Shown here: piece by piece, positions 1 to 12,240 of the stretch
How positions within the stretch are numbered: position 1 is the first letter of the stretch
Layout of the letters: each line of letters starts with the position of its first letter
From: Gordius sp. MW1
Taxonomy: Eukaryota > Nematomorpha > Gordioida > Gordea > Gordiidae
Reading direction: 5' to 3'
NCBI GenBank assembly: GCA_964036665.1
Contig: OZ038526.1
Coordinates: forward strand, 21,948,001-22,012,000
Length of the DNA: 64,000 nucleotides
Made by a program: the position numbers and the translations under genes
Notes under the pieces: model-generated
Database searches by the model: none
What the model saw: the letters and a program-made list of their open reading frames with translations, nothing else
What the model was told of the DNA's origin: nothing

Positions 1-177
1 ATGGAAATTCCACAAGTATATACATAATAATAACCTATGAATTTAGGAATTGCGATTCTCATAAGAAAATCAAGAGTTAATAATCTTCCACTTTACCGCC
101 ATTTCTATGAGAATTTATTTTCTTTATTTAAAAAATCATTTCTCCACTATGTTTAGCATTAGCTTTAATTAATATCC

Positions 178-354
178 ATGGGCGTAGCCAGGGGGGGGGG
201 CGGCTGCCCCCCCCCTAATTTACGGGGGGGGGGGGAGGAAAATTTCCAATGCAAAAACTTCAAAAAATTAAAAAAATTTATGTTTTGCCCCATCTAATTG
301 AACTTTTAAACGTTTTGCCCCCCCCCCCCTAATCCAAAACCTGACTACGCCCAT
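178..354. repeat. GC-ended MITE, family 1
   Basis: A short element bounded by ATGGGCGTAGCC on the left and its near-inverse GACTACGCCCAT on the right. Runs of 8-11 G or C sit just inside each end and the core is AT-rich. It has no coding potential. At least eight relatives occur in the window. It resembles non-autonomous DNA transposons that end in TGGCGTAGCYA, but no clear target duplication is visible here. Confidence 0.7.
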
Positions 355-378
355 GATATTTATCCACATACATTTCGC

Positions 379-515
379 CATGGGCGTAGCCAAGGGGGGG
401 GGGGCCTCTAAATCCCAAAATTTGTTAAAATTTATTAAAATTATGGCAAAAATTTCAAAAAATGATCATTTTTCCCCTCCCTTAATCATTATTGCCCCCC
501 CCCCTAAAACCTCGT
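379..515. repeat. GC-ended MITE, second subfamily, one end
   Basis: Starts with CATGGGCGTAGCC followed by an 11-base G run. It continues with a core (TTGTTAAAATTTATTAAAAT) that differs from the 178-354 copy but matches the copies at 1721, 8233 and 51022. The right end fades after a C run near 505, so this copy looks 3'-truncated. Confidence 0.55.
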
Positions 516-1720
516 AAAAAAATCCTAAGGAAAAACCATGAGCTATTAGCTTTATTCCACACCATTCGACCTATAAATATCTCATCCTTATATTGGCAAA
601 AAACATGTAGCCTGCATGTTTGGGAGGACGGTTTCATTAATAAAACCAATAAAAGGCTCACCCTATATGGGATTTGGACGGGGACGGGGGGGGGGGGTAG
701 GGGTGTTATGTGCTCATGGGATTAATAAAGGACTGAGTCGAGGACTTTATTCCCTAGAGGATCGATTAAATGTATTTATATCCATATGAATGATGTATTA
801 CAAAATAGAGTATGGTGACGTCAAAGAGAGTATCCGAAAATGATGTTAGATGGGGCAAAATTATATCAATTATCTTTATCGCGAAAATGGATTAAATTAA
901 TATGTCTAGTTCAATGACACACCATGATATATGAATTAACTTACTACAGTTTGGTCTAAATTTGGAATTTTAAATAAATTGTTCAGAAGAAAAATTACGA
1001 AAATTACGAGTTTTCGGAGAAATTTTCAGAATTATATTAAACTAAGGAGAGGACCTGGTCATATTGGAATTGATTTATATTATGGAAATCAATAGTTTCG
1101 ATCCAAAATGTTAAGCCCACCCCTTTTTAAATTAAACAAATAAAATAGTTTATTATTATCTGCTTAAAACAAGCAACCAGAGGTCATTTGCTAGTCTATA
1201 GGCGAAAGCAAAATAAAAGTCTTTTACATAAGCATAATCCAAAGCCATTAAAACCCCCTATAAGTTTCCAAAACAATTATTAAAAAATAACAAGTTGGAC
1301 AGAACAGGATGGACGTACGAATAATCAAAAGTGAGCCCATAAATTGCATGGCAACCTTTATTTCTGTCAAACCGTTATTTATATGCCGAAATATTTATAT
1401 AATTTAAAAAACATTATATTGAAATAAACGTTTAAATATAAATTTACAAAATGTAAGATCGGGGTTGGGTAAATTCAAAAATAAATGATTTTTTCGAGCT
1501 CGAGTCGAGCACGAGAGTAAATAAAAGTTTATACAATATTTTACATACGAGTGAACATCTTCCCAAATGATACTATAAAATGATACTATAAAATGATGGT
1601 TTGCATAGCGGCCTATGTAGATAACAAATGATGTAATTTAAAATAATTTTTACACTTTATTGCATATATAAGGCAAGAATGGAGGCATCGTTAAAATTAG
1701 ATTACCTCTACACTAATCTT
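516..1720. other. AT-rich stretch without a recognised gene
   Basis: No exon, RNA gene or transposon end could be supported here. The reading frame across 492-725 has no codon bias or recognisable domain and spans homopolymer runs. A short ATGATACTATAAA duplication sits near 1568-1592. Confidence 0.5.
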
Positions 1721-1868
1721 AGGCGTAGCCAAGGAGCGGCTGCCCCCCTATAAATCCAAAACATTTCGGAAATTTATTAGAATTATGGCTAAAATTTCAA
1801 AAATGTTCATTTTGCTCCTCATTAAATCATTATTACCCCCCTCTAATTACAATGCTGGCTACGCCCAT
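1721..1868. repeat. GC-ended MITE, second subfamily, complete
   Basis: Left end AGGCGTAGCCAAGG, right end CTGGCTACGCCCAT. The core matches the 379 and 8233 copies. It lies just outside the duplicated copy-A segment. Confidence 0.65.
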
Positions 1869-1879
1869 TTAATATCTAT

Positions 1880-2860
1880 ATAAACTTTTTATGTTAAATA
1901 TTATCAAGTACTTTTGGAGAGATATATTATTGCCCATAATGTGGGCAGCTGAAATCCAAATCAATTTTTTTTATATAAGCAAAATATATGTTGTTGAATT
2001 TAATAAAGGTCTAAGCATAATTCCCTCAATGGGTACTCCCATGTTAATTTGTTAAAATAATATTAGACTATAATATTTTTTATTACTATAGCTTAATCAT
2101 TCAAATTGAAAAACTTATTCAGAATTGATTTGTAAAAGATTCGGACTCTTTAGGACTGATGATAGTCTTTAGTCCATTTTCGGCAAAATTAGCTAATGTT
2201 TTTCAAGTAGTCCCGCATAAATGTCTTACTGCGGATTGGATGATGTTTAAAAGGTGCTTCTGGATTCAATTTTTATCAGTTGGATTGGACTTGTAAAGCC
2301 CAAGGCAATCAGCTGTTTTGTTAACAAGAATTCATAACAGATCGTCCCTCAAACATCTTTATATGCAGATTGCACCTTTTTATATTATTGTTTAGTTTAT
2401 TGCCGAGGGGCCAAAATCCAATAAATACAAAGCCCTTTTATTCTCAAATATATTCATTCCATTGGTCGCTTCGTGTCCAGACACCTTTAATTACATGCCT
2501 TAGCTTTTTTTAACTAGTTTAGAAGATGTTCTCCTCGTCTAAACATTCAGTATCCTTTTTGCTGAAACAGAGACTTGGTATTAGTCTCCTAAAAACGGCT
2601 GGGTTTTGTTTGGTCAAACGTTGTTTCAACTTAATCTCACGGTCGACTCTGGCCGGTTTTTCAATTTCGACTAAGCTTAGAGGTCGACTTAGAAAAACAG
2701 ACAAGAAAAACCTTTGGACTGTCTATGTTTAATCGACTAAAACCAAAGGTCGACCAAATAAACCCAGCCTTTTTTACAACGCGACTTGGTATTCTTATAA
2801 GAAAATACAATTTTAGATCGTTCGCGGATTTTTGGCCGATTTTGATCATCTCGATGATGA
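1880..2860 (+). repeat. Segmental duplication copy A, block 1
   Basis: Collinear and diverged-similar to 48600-49600 (copy B). Shared landmarks in order are GGGCAGCTGAAATC, AGCTAATGTTTTT, AAGTAGTCCCG, CAATCAGCTGTTT, CTTTATATGCAGATTG and a small hAT-like MITE. Similarity stops near 2860 where a 4-kb repeat is inserted, and resumes at 6907. No gene is visible in this block. Confidence 0.75.
2582..2784. mobile_element. Small hAT-like MITE with 8-bp TSD
   Basis: Flanked by a perfect 8-bp direct repeat CTTGGTAT (2574-2581 and 2785-2792). The ends are inverted around AAACGGCTGGGTTT and the right end reads TTTTTTACAACGCGA. The same element occurs at the paralogous position in copy B (49340-49540), so it was present before the duplication. 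Its end resembles the TIR of the 5.8-kb element at 51570. Confidence 0.75.
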
Positions 2861-3736
2861 TATATATGAATAAATTATTTTTAATAATTTATTTGACGCA
2901 TTGTTTAATATATTTTACTAGCTGACCCGGCAAACGTTGTTTTGCAATATACATTATTTCTTGAAAATACTATAAGTGATGTGCATGCTCATCGTTTTGC
3001 CTCGATCATATAATGAGCGATTAAAATGTAATTGTCCTACGGGAAATAACTCACGAACTTAATGTAGAAAGAATTAACACGCTAAATACAAAATATAAAC
3101 ACATAAAGCAAAGTACTTAACATCAAATTTTTTATTGCTTTGCTTTACACATTTTGCCTATATAAATATACTGTCAAATAAATTCATACATATCTAAAGA
3201 ATTATTTAATTTGTAAATTGCCACAGGTTTGTTTTTTTAAAGATGCTAAAAACCTTTTTTGGTCCTACCGCAAAATCACGATTCTGGAAAATGACCGTTT
3301 TCGGACTTCAATCAAAACCCCAACCCGTCCTGAAAATCTGTTTTATTTTTGCGCCTGAACATATTTAAGCGCGTCCAGCTTTTCACTTATTTGGGCAAAC
3401 TACAATTCTGCTTACATCAGCTTAGAAACTTTAGGTATATCAATGGCCGCCAACCGAGCTTTATTGCAATAAGGTCTCATTGTTATCATGTTTTGCTGAT
3501 ATATTGTGTAGTTTAGGCCAACAGGTACCATTATAGACGTAGCCCGACCCTATACCCTCAATTCCCTCTCCGTTAATTTTTTCTCTTGCTTAAATTGAAT
3601 AGCAAATGAATGCTCCCATACGAATTTAGAAGACCCTAATAAGGCGACACAAAGACAGCAAGTAGACAGGGGTTTAAGGTTTAGAGGGGCAGCCCCACCG
3701 GGGTACAGGTGTGAAGCCTTTGTTTGAATCTTCCTC

Positions 3737-4122
3737 ATCTTTATCAGTTATTTGGTCCCACAGTCGTGGGGTTTGTTTTGATAAGTTTTTTTCATCTTGA
3801 CCGGTTGAGTGCCATGTCTTGACTACTCTTTAGTTTTCATAACAATCGCCTTGCCCCTTCAATGTGACATGGGGTCGTCCTCTTCCTCACTTTTCCGGCA
3901 CCTCCATGTCCAGCACTTTTCGATTTAGGTCATTCGTGTCCCCCTTAGTATATCTTCATAACACCTTAATCGATTTTCGTTAATCATGTCCGCCATAGGT
4001 TGAATATTCATTTTTGACATGAGAAAGTCGGTCGAGCTTAGTTTACGCCAAGCTCCACCGTAGAATTCTCATCTCTGTGGCTTTTATAAGCTTTCCTTCC
4101 CTGGTGTTTAATGCCCATTCTT
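3737..4122 (-). mobile_element. RTE-like LINE fragment, C-terminal end
   Basis: The minus strand matches the + strand of 63466-63866 at the other end of the window. Matching stretches encode the region around the NRLRWYGH motif and the basic GRGRPR segment. It has lost its reading frame and keeps only about the last 130 codons. This is consistent with a truncated copy of the same LINE family. Confidence 0.7.
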
Positions 4123-5384
4123 AAATCAATTTTTAATTCCTAATTAATTTATTTTCATAATGTCAAGTTCGAAAAAAAATAAGGTTTTTTTTAACTCACT
4201 TTGTTGTTCACATGTATTCTATCTTTATTTAATTTAATAATCCACAGTCCAGGTTTAAAATGCTCCATAAAATGACCACTGTCGTTAATTTGTATGAGTA
4301 GTCCGGCCCGAGGCAAAAAGCCATTTTTATTTTTGCGCCCGAATCGAGCCTGGATCAACATCATTAATCTCGGTTATTTCCGAAACATGCGAATATCCCC
4401 TAACTTCCTAAGCAGATCTTTTTTGTTTGTTTAAAATTGCCCACAAACCTTACTTTAGTCAATAAGCTATCAGTGTACTCAGATAATTAATTAAAACTTG
4501 AATCAACAGGTATAAGCATGCGTAGCCAAGCCCTAAAACATAAAGGTCCGTTTTCTCCCCTGCTTAAATTTCACAGCAAATGAAATGTTTTTCAACGAAG
4601 TGTAGAAGAGTTTAGGTTAAATGCTCAACAAAAAACAACACGGGGCCCGGGGGCACTACCTAACACCAAAGAACCGAGGATACGTATGTTGATTATAAAT
4701 CGGCGTAGTCCACTTGAGAAGGATCCTTAGAATTGTAAGGGATTATATGTGCGATTGGTCTCAGGGGAGGGAGGAGTTCGAATATGTATAAAAATAGTTG
4801 CGGAAATATAAAAAAAATACATAAAATAGGTTAAAACCTGTTTACCAAAGGTGCCCAAACACGAAGCGACCAAAGGGATAAAAAATTTTAGAGTTAAAAA
4901 GGCTTTGTATTTGTTGATTTTCAGCCCCTCAGCAACAAATAAAAAATCATTTTTTGGATGACATTCTATCTTACATTATTATTAGGCAAAAGGTACATCT
5001 TTCTTTTAAGATATCTTTTGAGACATTTTCCTTTTTAAATATATTATTTACTGGGTATATATAAATTATATTTTAATTTCATGAATATTCATGTGCTTAT
5101 ATATATTGATTTTAGGGAAGGGTAAAATGATATTTTTTGAAGTATTCAATTTCCAATTAGATTGGCATTCGCATTGACAATTAATAAGGCTCAAGGTCAA
5201 TCAGACGCGTAGCCAGAATTTTCTCCCGGGGGGGGGGGGCTAGATCATAAAAAAACTATATATAAATTAAATTGTAGCAAAAACTCTTTAATGAGAATTA
5301 TAGGGCTCTATCCTTAATATGTGGGAGAAAGGATGACAGGTTGTGCATTTGCTTAAATGAAATAGCAGTAGTTGGGCCATTAAT

Positions 5385-6015
5385 ATAAGATAAGATTTGG
5401 GATTTAGAGAAATATATTCTAAAAACCATTCCCTTATCAATAAAATTTCTTCTAATATTTCTTAATGCAAACCGATTATAATAATATACCTTACTTTTAA
5501 AACTAAATAATAAACTTATATGATAGTCATCTTAAATGCCATTAGCAAGATTAAGTGGGAGTAATTTCATCTTTGCCCCCCCCCCCTAATTTATGGAAAA
5601 AAAAAATTTTTCAAGCCCATGATATAAGATAAGATGTGGGATTTAGAGAAATATATTCTAAAAACCATTCCCTTACCAATAAAATTTCTTCTAATATTTC
5701 TTAATGCAAACCGATTATAATAATATACCTTACTTTTAAAACTTAATAATAAACTTATATGATAGTCATCTTAAATGCCAGTAGCAAGATTAAGTGGGAG
5801 TAATTTCATCTTTAACAATATAAGATATGATGTGGGATTTAGAGAAATATATTCTAAAAACCATTCCCTTACCAATAAAATTTCTTCTAATATTTCTTAA
5901 TGCAAACCGATTATAATAATATACCTTACTTTTAAAACTTAATAATAACCTTATATGATAGTCATCTTAAATGCCAGTAGCAAGATTAAGTGGGAGTAAT
6001 TTCATCTTTAACAAT
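5385..6015. repeat. Three tandem copies of a ~194-bp unit
   Basis: The unit starting near ATATAAGATAAGATTTGGG and ending GGGAGTAATTTCATCTTT occurs three times (about 5385-5573, 5623-5815, 5817-6015) with only a few substitutions. A fragment of the GC-ended MITE separates copies 1 and 2. The near-identity suggests a recent amplification. Confidence 0.8.
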
Positions 6016-7134
6016 ATTGAGTAAAGAATTTATATTAATTATCTAATGAATTAACAAACAATAAATATAAATGACACAATAAAGCAGTTAAAGAAAATAA
6101 TTAAAAAAAACACATGTTGTTTGACATTCTATATATTGTAAATTCACTTAAGCTTTTAGAAAAATAGGTAGTTAAAAAAATAATAAACTTATGATCAATA
6201 CAAAAATAAATTGTAACAGCATTTCACATAACTTTTATAAATATAAATTTCAAAATTAGTTAGTTTAATTTAAGATGATTAAGGAGTACCCTCGTAGCAA
6301 ATGTATGGAAATCCAAATATTTCTTATATTCTTCATGCATTAAGAGCATGCTGATAGAAATCGTCTTCAGGATATAATTTATATTCCCTCTCTTGATAAA
6401 TGTATTTGACTTGTTAGGTTGTACATTGGTCCGTATGAAACTTTTTTGGAAAAAAAACCATAAACCAATAAAGACATTTGCAAATTTTTGTGAACCTAAA
6501 AAAATTATTTTGGAATTTACTTCGATAAGCCTTCTAAATTGAATATATTAAAAGTTCTTATAAAGATGAGGTCAGCGAAGTACAATCCATCTTAATCAAA
6601 TAACAAATATCTTTTTTGCTATGTATAACAAATATTTTGCAAATACTCCGTGCGGAAGAATACATGCACAACACGATAGATACGCAGTATACGTCATGAG
6701 GTGGCGTTTGAGTGACATTTTAGTAAACGTCAAAACGTATAAAGCTAAATAACTTGACCGTCTTATGACTTAGAAATTTGGAATATAGTTAAAAACCTAT
6801 TCTCAGACCTACCAATCATTCGCGGAAATTTCCATATAAATCGGTCCAGCCGTTTCGGAGGAGTTTAATGCCTAACACCGTTTCACGTGATTTTTATATA
6901 TATAGATATACTTAATTAATACTAATGTCAACAAATTTTTTAGCAAAAAACTTTTTAACAATAAAAAAAAATAATATTATTCCAAAATATATCCAAAGAT
7001 ATTAATAGTATTATTACCTATTACAACAGCATGACATATTAAAAAAACTCGTGTTTTGAAGAAATTGCTGAAATCTGTGTCATCTACTTAAGTTTAAACT
7101 TTTTCTGACATTTGTTATATATCAATAAACATAA

Positions 7135-7586
7135 ATTAGATAGACTGCTCATGTTATATATTCAATATGGTGTGTCAAATTTTCCTCCATTTTGAAGGCA
7201 ACAACTTGTATATTTCAACCACGTCATTTTGCGCTGTAACAGGGCAGGGCGTCTACTTTCTTCATTAGTTTATAAATTTGAACGAACGTCAAAAAATTAA
7301 TATTATACAAAATATAGATGACGCTATATTATTAAACGAACTTTTATCACAATTTTTACATTTTTAATTTTTATGTATTGTGAAACTAATATTTATTTTA
7401 GAAGGTTGTCTTTGATATCTACCCAATTCAATATTTTTTTATTTACCTTTTTAAGATTTTAATTTACAAAAATTACTAATATTTATACAATATAATCACT
7501 ACTTTACCATGTTATCATTAAAATTGTGGAAAAAAGGTTACACACCACGTTGTGCGTTGATGAGCAGTATAACTAGTCTATGTCTA
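7135..7586. mobile_element. MITE with TAGACTGCTCATC ends
   Basis: Left end ATAGACTGCTCATG and right end GATGAGCAGTATAACTAGTC form imperfect terminal inverted repeats around an AT-rich, non-coding core. Relatives lie at 24322-24790 and 24957-25315. I could not fix a target duplication. Confidence 0.6.
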
Positions 7587-8232
7587 TAAAGCACCTTGCG
7601 CAAGCTGTATAAAACTATAATTTTTTTTCAATTGAAACCTAACCCGTTTTTTGCATTAAAATAATTAATATGGTAAATAATAATTTTAAAATAAATTCTT
7701 TATTTACAACTTAATTACTAATATGTTAAAATCAACAACTTGGAAATATTTTTTTGTTTGCTCTCCGCGATTGGTATCAAATCCATAAATCTATTGCTTT
7801 TAATACATTGTATTTCTTTTCCCCCAACTTTGTTTTAATACTTAAACGTTTTCAAATTTAACAGAATGATTAATTCTAAAGATATTTCTGGTTGTCAAAC
7901 TAATCTAAAATTATTTTAAAAAAGCATTAGTTTCTTTAAGCCTTTTCGTTATTTTTAAAATAATATCTAATTTAAAATTAATCATATTTCCATCATGTCC
8001 ACTTTGTTTTCAATACTATAAAAAAACTGATGTTTTAAATAAATAACAGCTTAAATTATACACACATAGTATAAAGATATGGAATAAAATATAAGGTATA
8101 CGAATTATTATGATTGAATAGTTAGAAAAAACACATATAGTTTAAAGAACGATAGAAGTATGCTAAAATATAAATACATTAACTGTTTTAGTTTTAATCA
8201 AATATGACCAAGGCCCTGGTTAATTTAATACC

Positions 8233-8399
8233 CATGGGCGTATCTAACATTGGGATTAGAGGGGGGCAATAATGATTTAGGGAGGGGCAAAATAATCATT
8301 TTTAAAAATTTTAGGCATAGTTTTATTAAATTTCAACAAATTTTTAGATTTAGGGGGCAACCGCTCCTTCCTGCCCACCCCCCCTTGGGTACGCCCATG
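8233..8399. repeat. GC-ended MITE, second subfamily, reversed
   Basis: Runs from CATGGGCGTATC to GGGTACGCCCAT with the inverse-orientation core of the 379 and 1721 copies. A more degraded counterpart lies at the same relative place in copy B (51022-51193), so it predates the duplication. Confidence 0.65.
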
Positions 8400-8406
8400 A
8401 CCCGAG

Positions 8407-8545
8407 CGTAGCCAATTCCTTGTACAAATATCAAAATTTATTACCCTAACTACCAACGAGACACCAAAGTACAATTTTAGATGAAAAACTCCAATTCTAT
8501 GGCTATATGCCTGCTCATTAATTTTATATATTTTAGCATCCATTA
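8407..8545 (+). pseudogene. R2-like retrotransposon 3'-end fragment
   Basis: A degraded ~140-bp stretch, AGCCAATTCCTTGTACAAAT to TATATTTTAGCATCC, matching the tail of the + strand fragment at 29820-29990. The orientation follows that better-preserved copy. A worse copy lies in paralogous position at 51197-51310. Only the last part of the nuclease-like domain and some 3' sequence remain. Confidence 0.5.
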
Positions 8546-9152
8546 GTCTAATGAGTTGGAATTTGTTTATATTATAAAGAGAATTTATATAAAATCATTA
8601 TTTTACTCAATCTTTAAATTTACTTATTAGTTGACGATTGTATATATATATACATTCTACATAGTAAATATATAATTATTACAAAATATTTATTGTATTT
8701 GAATATAGAATCTTATTTTATATTTAATAGATGACAACATGAAAAAGCATAAAGGATTTATTAATTTTTAATATAAAATTGTAATATCTAATAATTTGAA
8801 ACAATAAGAACACTGAGAGTATAACAGTATAAGTATAATGTAGTTAGAGAATAAACGGCGCCTTGAATAAATTAGATATCGTTTGCTTTAGTAATTAGTA
8901 AACATAGAAAAATTATGAAATATTTTAAGCAACAATTTTTTGACTTTTATTAAAAATTGAAAATTAACAATCTTATAGCATTAAATAGCATATAATATTA
9001 ATTAATTTAGCATACCACCAAGAAAATTGATTACAAATATATAAAGAATGATACAAGGTTTCACAAACAAGTAGTTTTGTTTATTTTAGATTTATAAATA
9101 CAGATGTTTCAAATTTATTTTGATTTGTTCAATTAAGAATAATTAATAATTG

Positions 9153-9274
9153 TAGAGGGGGGGGGGCAATTCAAAAACCTTTAAAAATAAAAAAAATTAT
9201 GTTTTGCCCCTTCCTGATTGAACTTTTAACTCTTTCGCCCCCCCCCCCCATAATCCAAAACTGGCTTCGCCCAT
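9153..9274. repeat. GC-ended MITE, family 1, private to copy A
   Basis: G-run left end, C-run, then CTGGCTTCGCCCAT at the right. The paralogous site in copy B (near 57860) reads AAGAATAATTAATATATG without the element, so it inserted after the duplication or was lost cleanly from B. The very left terminus is missing. Confidence 0.65.
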
Positions 9275-9999
9275 GAATTTAACTTTAAAAGTTATATCAA
9301 CGTTATTTTAGAGCGAAAAAGTGATTTATTTCATTTGATGTTTATAATGGTCAGTCTTAGAATCAGTCAAAATGCTAGAATGGATGGTCAACTTTATTTT
9401 CATTTGTAAAAAAAGTGTTTTTTAATAAAATTTGTTTTACCTTGACTGCAAAATTAATTTTTATTTAAATGAGTGTAATTTTTAAAAATGTTATAATTGC
9501 AAGTGAAACACATTTTCCTAGCCTATAAAATGCCTTCATCTTTTATAATGTTGAAATGTAGATTTTAAAGTAAATTTTGTTAAATTTACATTATCATCTA
9601 CAATAAAATTTAAATCAAATTTTAATATAAAAATTAGAACAGTATAAAATATTCCTTAAAAATCTAAGATTTTAATTTAAAAGACATAAAATTATAATTA
9701 AAAGGGGCTAAAAATTTAAGCATATATGTAATGGTCAAGCAGCTTTTCCACCAATTTTTCCATAATTTATTGAAACGATATGAAATTAAAATGATGGTGG
9801 GGGGGGGCGAAATTATCACTTAAAACAGAAATTAAAATTAAAACATATATAATTTTTTGTATCAAAATCTATTTTGAAATTTTCTAACTAATCATCGGCT
9901 GCTTAAATAACATCATTTTTAAATATCTTCTGCTTTTCAAAATTATCAAATTTCGAGCAACAAAAGTATTTTATTAATTTTATTTTTAAGATATTATAA
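9275..9999. other. Upstream flank of the PRDM-like pseudogene A
   Basis: AT-rich, paralogous to about 57880-58577. It contains a G run at 9796-9804 and a matching longer one in copy B at 58375-58389. No promoter element could be assigned with confidence. Confidence 0.5.
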
Positions 10000-11175
10000 A
10001 TGTTTAGAATGAATTTTAGGGATAATTCAAAGAAAATGGGTTTATCTTATGACTTTGAAGCTATGTTATGGATATTTGAAGATGAAAGTCAAGCTATGTT
10101 AGAAGATTCATTTTTTTACGTATTTAACAAAAAAAATCCAAATTAGGCCCAGCTTTTCAAACTTCCCTATATTTCAATTACATTTACAATAAATTAATTA
10201 ACTACTACTCCGACCCTGATCCTATTAAGAATAATATTTGTAAGTGAATTTAATAGATTTAAAAAGGTCTTAAATATTTTAAACAAAAACTTAAAGATAA
10301 TTAATATGCAAATTGTTTGCTATAATTTATTTTTGTATATTTTATAACTTTTTTGGAGTTTCTGTATATTTACCGTATAAACACTAAATCATAATAAATT
10401 GAAATTTGTGTAAAGAAATGTTTTTGAATAAATATAAATTAGATACGTTATGTCAACCTGAAATTACTAAAGTAAAGGTGATGACTTTTTTAGAAAAAAA
10501 TGTTAACGTTTTAAAAGAGATGCTTCGAGTAAATAAAAGCATACATGATTGATACAATTTTAAATCAGGAAATTTTTGAAAATGGAGGTTTTAAGACAAA
10601 TTGTACCTTTTATATGCCGGACACAAGGAGAAAGCGAAGTTTTGATTAAAATTAAACTAAACACTGCTGGAATTTTTGCACGCAAACCAATAGAAAAAGC
10701 AAATCTTGGGCATTTTAAAGGTAAATTAATTGAGATTGAAAAATCTAATGAAATACCACCATTTTCATATGAAGTAAAACAATTTAATTTTTACTATAGT
10801 AATGGCAACGATATTTTATATAGTTAATATTATTTTTAATTTTATGAACACTACGCAATTTTAAAAACATTCGCAATATAGTAAAATTTAAATGGCAAAA
10901 CAATAAAAATTTTTGACATATATTGAATAAAAATAAACATGTTTTATTAAAAATTTTTATAAGTTTATAAATATTTTGATCGGTAATTTAAATAAGTTTA
11001 TTTACAATTAATCCTGTAGGTATACTTTAGCAATCCTTCATGCAATCTAAAAATTTAAAATGGCATATTGAGTTCGTACTTTTACTGATAAAAAATTATC
11101 ACTCAATTAAATAAAGAAACTTAAACACTCATTTTAGACATATAAAAAAAACTATAAGTGTACAATTAGAAATGA

Positions 11176-12240
11176 TAGGGGAGACCGAGGACTAAATAGC
11201 CGTAAAAAATTAAATCACGGTTTAAAAAAAACTTAAAGTTTTTCATAGTTTTTTTAATGAAATACATTTTTATAGTCTATGTCTACTATAGGAAAATGAA
11301 TTGAGAAAATAGTGCATATAATTTTTTAATAAAATAAAGTTTAAAAAATCGAAAATCCTTAAAATTTAAAAGTGCCCTGGCTTTATATAGCCCTGTTCAG
11401 GGTAGATTAACCCTGACGTTTTCACTTCTTATTAGTAACTCATCAATAAAAAAAATTGTTACTTTAAAAAAACATAAATATGCAAATGTAATATGATTGT
11501 CCACCCCCCCCCCCTCTAAATGAGGGGGGAAAACTTTTTATTGCAAAAACCCTTAAAAATTAAAAAAAAAATTAATGTTTTGCCCTTCCCTAATTGAACT
11601 ATTAAACGTTTTGCCCCCCCCCCCCCTTCCTATCTAAAACCAGGCTATGCCCATGAATCTAATAATAATAATAAAAAGGTCAAGGTATGACAATCTGACT
11701 TAAGTACATTTAACAGACAGGTTCTGCAATAGAAAAAAGCTTTTAGTAGTTTTTTAAAGTATAATCACAGTTTATTTATAATCCAAATTACATTAAGTCG
11801 GATTATAAACAAAGTTTTTGTTTTTTAAATCCTGTCATTTGTAAGACACAATGAAAAATGGCTAGCACTGGCCCTACTTCGACTAGCCCCGACCCCTATT
11901 TTTATAAACAATTAATAATTCACTATGGCATCGAATAAAAATTTAATCATTAGACGTTTATGTAAAATATATTCCTTTATAAGATATAACTTAAATTAGT
12001 CCTAAATATATAGCCAAAAAAATTTAATGTGAAAAATACAAATGTTAAGGCTAGTAATAACCCTAATAAAGCTTTTTCTTCAATAAAAATTTAAATTATA
12101 TTTTTTATTAACAAATTTTTTTTATACCCTATGAATAAATACACATATGATTTAAATTTAAATTATATATCATTATTATTTTAAAAAATAATTAAAAGAT
12201 AATAGTAACCCCGGGCTACGACTAGCCCCGGTCTCCCCTA
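11176..12240. mobile_element. TAGGGGAGACC-ended DNA element in intron, copy A only
   Basis: Begins TAGGGGAGACCGAGGACTA and ends TAGCCCCGGTCTCCCCTA, an inverted pair. It interrupts the intron between the two PR-domain exons. The copy-B intron (59710-59750) lacks it. A second copy lies at 28866-30265. It is AT-rich and non-coding. The TA at each end may be either part of the element or a TA target duplication. Confidence 0.75.
11500..11654. repeat. GC-ended MITE nested in the TAGGGGAG element
   Basis: C-run, TCTAAATGAGGGGGG, AT-rich core, C-run, then CCAGGCTATGCCCAT. The other TAGGGGAG element (near 29205) lacks it, so this is an insertion within an insertion. Confidence 0.7.

Larger units (their letters stand above)
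2918..6906. mobile_element. ~4-kb repeat insertion private to copy A
   Basis: Copy B lacks this interval: paralogy ends near 2860 and resumes at 6907. It begins CTAGCTGACCCGGCAAACG and ends CACGTGATTTTTATATATAT plus AGATA. I recall such paired ends from interspersed repeats of many invertebrates, but the class is not resolved here. Inside lie a reversed LINE fragment (3737-4122), a reversed copy of 2405-2500 (4815-4950), a GC-ended MITE piece (5205-5245 and 5574-5622) and a three-fold tandem repeat. No intact protein gene was found. Confidence 0.6.

Noticed and set aside
2519-2925. Small open frames on both strands
   Set aside because: They lie in the palindromic MITE 2582-2784 and its flanks. 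The symmetric sequence makes mirror frames.
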